Positions 61,487 through 64,000 of a stretch of DNA of 64,000 bases are shown in pieces (positions within the stretch are counted from its first letter, which is position 1; each line of letters opens with the position of its first letter). The stretch spans positions 124,001-188,000 of the forward strand of contig CBDCMH010000008.1 in the NCBI GenBank assembly GCA_965218935.1, in the 5' to 3' direction. The DNA comes from JADFOI01 sp965218935. Its GTDB lineage: Bacteria; Acidobacteriota; UBA6911; RPQK01; JADFOI01. The position numbers and the translations under genes were made by a program. The notes beneath the pieces were generated by a model. That model saw only the letters and a list, made by a program, of their open reading frames with translations. It made no database searches and had not been told where the DNA came from.

Positions 61487-61505
61487 TGTTTGAAGCTGAA
61501 AAGAT

Positions 61506-61757
61506 ATGCAATACGACGCACAGAATCAACTCATCATCACGCCTGATCAACTTCAAAGGCTTGAGAAACTTCTGGGAGTTTTAAAAGGTATCTTCAACAT
61601 CATCAGCAAAACCTACAGTTACGCTCCAATCTCTTCCGCTATACACCCGCTCATCGAGGACTTCGATTGCCTCGTCACCGAGATCGAAGGAGCCCATCCA
61701 AAGGGTTCCTCGACAAGTGAGACTATTGCTCTTCAACCTAGATCCTTACGATCCTGA
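61506..61757 (+). CDS. Small protein of unknown function behind a sigma-54 promoter
   Basis: 83 residues: MQYDAQNQLIITPDQLQRLE KLLGVLKGIFNIISKTYSYA and a hydrophilic Ser-rich tail. The middle is amphipathic helix; no family is recognised. The ribosome site is weak (GAAGCTGAAAAG). The main support for a real gene is the sigma-54 promoter just upstream. The gap to the next gene (61758-61872) shows nothing. Confidence 0.5.
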   Translation: MQYDAQNQLIITPDQLQRLEKLLGVLKGIFNIISKTYSYAPISSAIHPLIEDFDCLVTEIEGAHPKGSSTSETIALQPRSLRS

Positions 61758-61872
61758 CTGGGAAGCACGATCGGATCGAGTCGGTGCACGGGCAGCAAGC
61801 TGTTCCATTCGACAGTTTCTGACGCTTCGTATCCTTTCATATCGATTTCAGCGTTGGGAGACTTAAGCTGCG

Positions 61873-62412
61873 ATGCTTCATTTAACCTTATTGACCATGG
61901 CTCTGCTCACAAGCCAGATACTGGAAAGGGAAGTCAGCCGTACCCTTGAGGAGTTCCTGTCCCAGCTTGGCCTGACCCCGGCTCACTACGCTGTGGTCAT
62001 CTCTGATCAGGTGTCTCAGGGAGCTGCAGTCGTGCAGGCGGTGAACACGGCTGGCGAGGATACCGCCCTCTTTATGTTTCATCGAGGGCTTTTTCTTGAG
62101 CTAACAAGACGAGAGAGAAGAGTGTTGATTGGCCATGAAGTCGGTCATCTGGCGCCTGCGTGCCAGACTTGGAAGAGACGGATCTATGAGGAGCTCTGCG
62201 CTGATGCGGTTTCTTTAAAACTTGTCCCCGTGAAGGACGTCTCAGGTATGCTTTCCAAATCCATCCGGATGTTCTCCTCCCATTTTGCACGGCAAGAGTT
62301 TATACTCAGGCTTGCCGTCATCCAGGGAAAAAGCTCGGTGGGTGAGGCAAAACCCACAGTCCTTCCAACATCAGGGGCATCCGCAAAGGACGGCTGGATG
62401 TACTGCGACTGA
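61873..62412 (+). CDS. Small M48-like zinc metallopeptidase domain protein
   Basis: 179 residues. N-terminal hydrophobic stretch (LHLTLLTMALLTSQILERE), then LFMFHRGLFLELTRRERRVL and the zinc motif IGHEVGHLAPAC (HExxH), followed 20 residues later by YEELCADAVSLKLV with the Glu third ligand typical of M48 (gluzincin) peptidases. The C-terminal 60 residues are variable. It is shorter than the usual M48 proteins, so it may be a minimal form or partly decayed. It may be cotranscribed with the sigma-54-linked small ORF upstream. Confidence 0.65.
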   Translation: MLHLTLLTMALLTSQILEREVSRTLEEFLSQLGLTPAHYAVVISDQVSQGAAVVQAVNTAGEDTALFMFHRGLFLELTRRERRVLIGHEVGHLAPACQTWKRRIYEELCADAVSLKLVPVKDVSGMLSKSIRMFSSHFARQEFILRLAVIQGKSSVGEAKPTVLPTSGASAKDGWMYCD

Positions 62413-62523
62413 TCCCAGACTCACGGACAGGTGGAATGGCTCGCTACTCAGTTGGCAGGATCCTTCTCTCCACCCGCAGGACCTGTGTAAACAGCCCTGG
62501 ACGTTTAAGACCCGAAGTTCCCA

Positions 62524-62928
62524 TTAACTCAGCAGGTAGAGGATGGTCACCGCAGCCAGAGCGATAAAGAGAGTCAGGGTCAGGTTGGGGCCCGTTTGTT
62601 TGCAGTTCTTGAATTCACTATCATTAAGCAGTGCCTTCAAGGGCCCAAACTCGTCCAGCAGGTAGCGCACTTCCCTGTGCTGCAGATCTCGAGCCAGCCT
62701 TTCAAGCTTCTCTCTTCTGTCGATGTCTTTTGCGATGAAATGATAGAAAACCCCAGTCCAGATTGAGATGAGGGCCATGCCAATCACGGTGTCCATGTAC
62801 CCAAAGAGTCCACCCGTTGCGGTGGAGGTGTAAGCAATACCGACCCAGACAACACTCAGAAGCCCAAATACGTACAGTTGATTCCTTGCGGGAAGTTGGT
62901 CGTGCTTGTTATCGACGTTACGGATCAT
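62524..62928 (-). CDS. Small membrane protein, unknown function
   Basis: 134 residues from ATG 62928, which has CAGGAG upstream. The protein has two N-terminal membrane helices (LYVFGLLSVVWVGIAYTST, VIGMALISIWTGVFYHFIA), a charged cytoplasmic helix (KDIDRREKLERLARDLQHRE), and a C-terminal anchor (LTLTLFIALAAVTILYLLS). Family not recognised. It is convergent with the metallopeptidase gene. Confidence 0.6.
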   Translation of the reverse strand: MIRNVDNKHDQLPARNQLYVFGLLSVVWVGIAYTSTATGGLFGYMDTVIGMALISIWTGVFYHFIAKDIDRREKLERLARDLQHREVRYLLDEFGPLKALLNDSEFKNCKQTGPNLTLTLFIALAAVTILYLLS

Positions 62929-63138
62929 CGTTTTCACTCCTGTTATGTCGTTGTGCGAGGTGGCTTAGCGAGCTATTACAGGTATGTTAACCTTTCAAAG
63001 TCTGACTTGTGGTGACTACAGTCACCGCGCCCAAACCATTTACTTCCCCCATTCATTTATTGGTGATCAGATGTGAGAAATCCGGGCGAGTCAGCGGTTG
63101 CGCCCGACCGCCCGTTAAAGGGCCATTTAAGATGCAGG

Positions 63139-64000
63139 TCAAAAATCAAAGGAGCGTGTGAACTTGATCAGGAAAGATCGGTCGCTGAACTCCGGATTGA
63201 GTCCGTTGCGGGTATCTCTGTAAACGAGGAAGAGATCGTCCCCGGGCCTGTAGATGTAGTTCAGCCGGAAATTGACCCCCTTGATTTGACGTGTGTTGTT
63301 GTATTGAACGATGGCACTCGTCAAGAGTCGGGTACTGAGAGAATAGCTCACACCCAGATTGGCAATATGGCTGTAAAACTTCTCGGCGCCCGGCACCTCG
63401 ATCTTGTCCAGATTATAGGTAAGATCCACGATCAGGGAAGGAGTGGGTTTCCACTGAGGGATAAAACGCAGGAACCAGCGCTTGCCTCCAAAATAGTCGG
63501 TTTGAAAGAAGTAAGTGACGTCCCCGGCCAGCGAACGTGAGGGATCAACGGTATACCGGAAGGACATGCTCACTCCAGAGTAGTCCCCGGGAGGGACCAA
63601 AACACCGGGAGCCAGTTCGAGCGGCTCAACCAAACGATCGAACCGGTAGTGCGGCCCAAGTCGTATGGTGTCTCCGCTTTCAAATTGGAACTGGATCGGA
63701 TAGTGAATCACCTTTTGTGTCACCTCATTGTCCGGCGTCGCGAAGTATTCGTAAAAGGCCCGCAGCTGAATCTGGCGGAGCCAGCTGACAGGGGGTCGGG
63801 GTTTGAAGGCAAGGTCGCCGATCGTCTTGCGGGTGCTGGAGCGTATTGCAAAGCCCATCTCCGCATTGAAATTGGGTTCCAGGACCAGATGACCCAAACC
63901 GATATCCCACAAGTCGCTTCTCCAGTACCCCTTGGCATGATAGGCATCCTCATCCCCGAAGACTCCTGGTGTGTCCGAACGAATAAAGAATCCCTCCAGC
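63139..64000 (-). CDS. Outer-membrane beta-barrel protein, C-terminal part (DUF5916-like; runs off window)
   Basis: The reverse frame is open from the window edge to the stop at 63139 (287 codons). It shows alternating strands rich in aromatic and polar residues: EGFFIRSDTPGVFGDEDAYH, DIGLGHLVLEPNFNAEMGFA, WLRQIQLRAFYEYFATPD, SLIVDLTYNLDKIEVPG and the end DDLFLVYRDTRNG, then FLIKFTRSFDF with a terminal Phe typical of outer-membrane barrels. The pattern fits the C-terminal barrel of DUF5916 proteins. Substrate unknown. Internal ATG-like starts (63912, 63953) are not the real start. Confidence 0.75.
   Translation of the reverse strand, partial: LEGFFIRSDTPGVFGDEDAYHAKGYWRSDLWDIGLGHLVLEPNFNAEMGFAIRSSTRKTIGDLAFKPRPPVSWLRQIQLRAFYEYFATPDNEVTQKVIHYPIQFQFESGDTIRLGPHYRFDRLVEPLELAPGVLVPPGDYSGVSMSFRYTVDPSRSLAGDVTYFFQTDYFGGKRWFLRFIPQWKPTPSLIVDLTYNLDKIEVPGAEKFYSHIANLGVSYSLSTRLLTSAIVQYNNTRQIKGVNFRLNYIYRPGDDLFLVYRDTRNGLNPEFSDRSFLIKFTRSFDF

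Noticed and set aside
1..64000. CRISPR array, rRNA genes or complete tRNA genes
   Set aside because: No regularly spaced direct repeats and no rRNA-like segments were seen; the only tRNA-like sequence is the 3' fragment at 7529-7560.

Overview
The window looks like a chromosomal segment of a Gram-negative bacterium, most probably Acidobacteriota or a close relative. The main pointers are four copies (one broken) of the VWFA-related secreted protein family typical of that phylum, peptidoglycan enzymes for a Gram-negative envelope, an outer-membrane barrel protein, and a two-subunit glycine decarboxylase. This placement is inference; no rRNA or complete tRNA is present.

Layout. 1-3.2 kb: a lipoprotein start, then a two-gene unit of a Tat-exported thiamine-diphosphate enzyme and a monohaem cytochrome c, then a small glycine-rich envelope protein. 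3.2-15.7 kb is an accessory, decaying region. It holds an IS110-family transposase, a lipase-like hydrolase with a VOC protein, an amidohydrolase, a PAS/histidine kinase pair (the kinase has a late in-frame stop), the first copy of a 1500-bp IS, a TfoX-domain gene, and many fragments: TfoX and TusA remnants, a tRNA 3' end, four C-terminal tails of the DPRFxDLL type, and a palindromic MITE-like element.

15.7-35 kb is mostly housekeeping: a VWFA protein; gcvH-gcvPA-gcvPB with gcvT nearby; a UbiD-family decarboxylase; a tightly overlapping ccsA/hemX-hemA-hemC-hemD haem operon; and a forward run of an M50 protease, trpS, scpA, scpB, rluB, a riboflavin synthase carrying an unusual membrane and exported-type extension, and a RibBX-like protein whose cyclohydrolase half has lost its zinc cysteines. 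34.9-40.1 kb holds a broken VWFA gene and a nested transposon: an IS481-type element inserted in a palindromic CTAG site, interrupted by an IS3-like element, itself interrupted by a damaged copy of the 1500-bp IS.

40.1-52.9 kb: glycerate 2-kinase divergent from a GT81-like glycosyltransferase, a membrane protein, an AMIN/amidase_3 protein, a lytic transglycosylase, alaS, recX, ilvE and two VWFA proteins. 53.0-54.5 kb: an intact second copy of the 1500-bp IS. 54.5-64 kb: ftsK, RNase J, rsmA, trxA, purA, a small ORF behind a consensus sigma-54 promoter, a metallopeptidase-like protein, a small membrane protein and the C-terminal part of an outer-membrane barrel protein.

Two genome-scale patterns stand out. 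REP-like inverted repeats have TAG termini that double as stop codons of neighbouring genes (purA, recX, the amidase and a TonB-like gene). Several genes carry a TATAAT-like -10 box only 6-11 nt before the start codon, suggesting leaderless transcripts.
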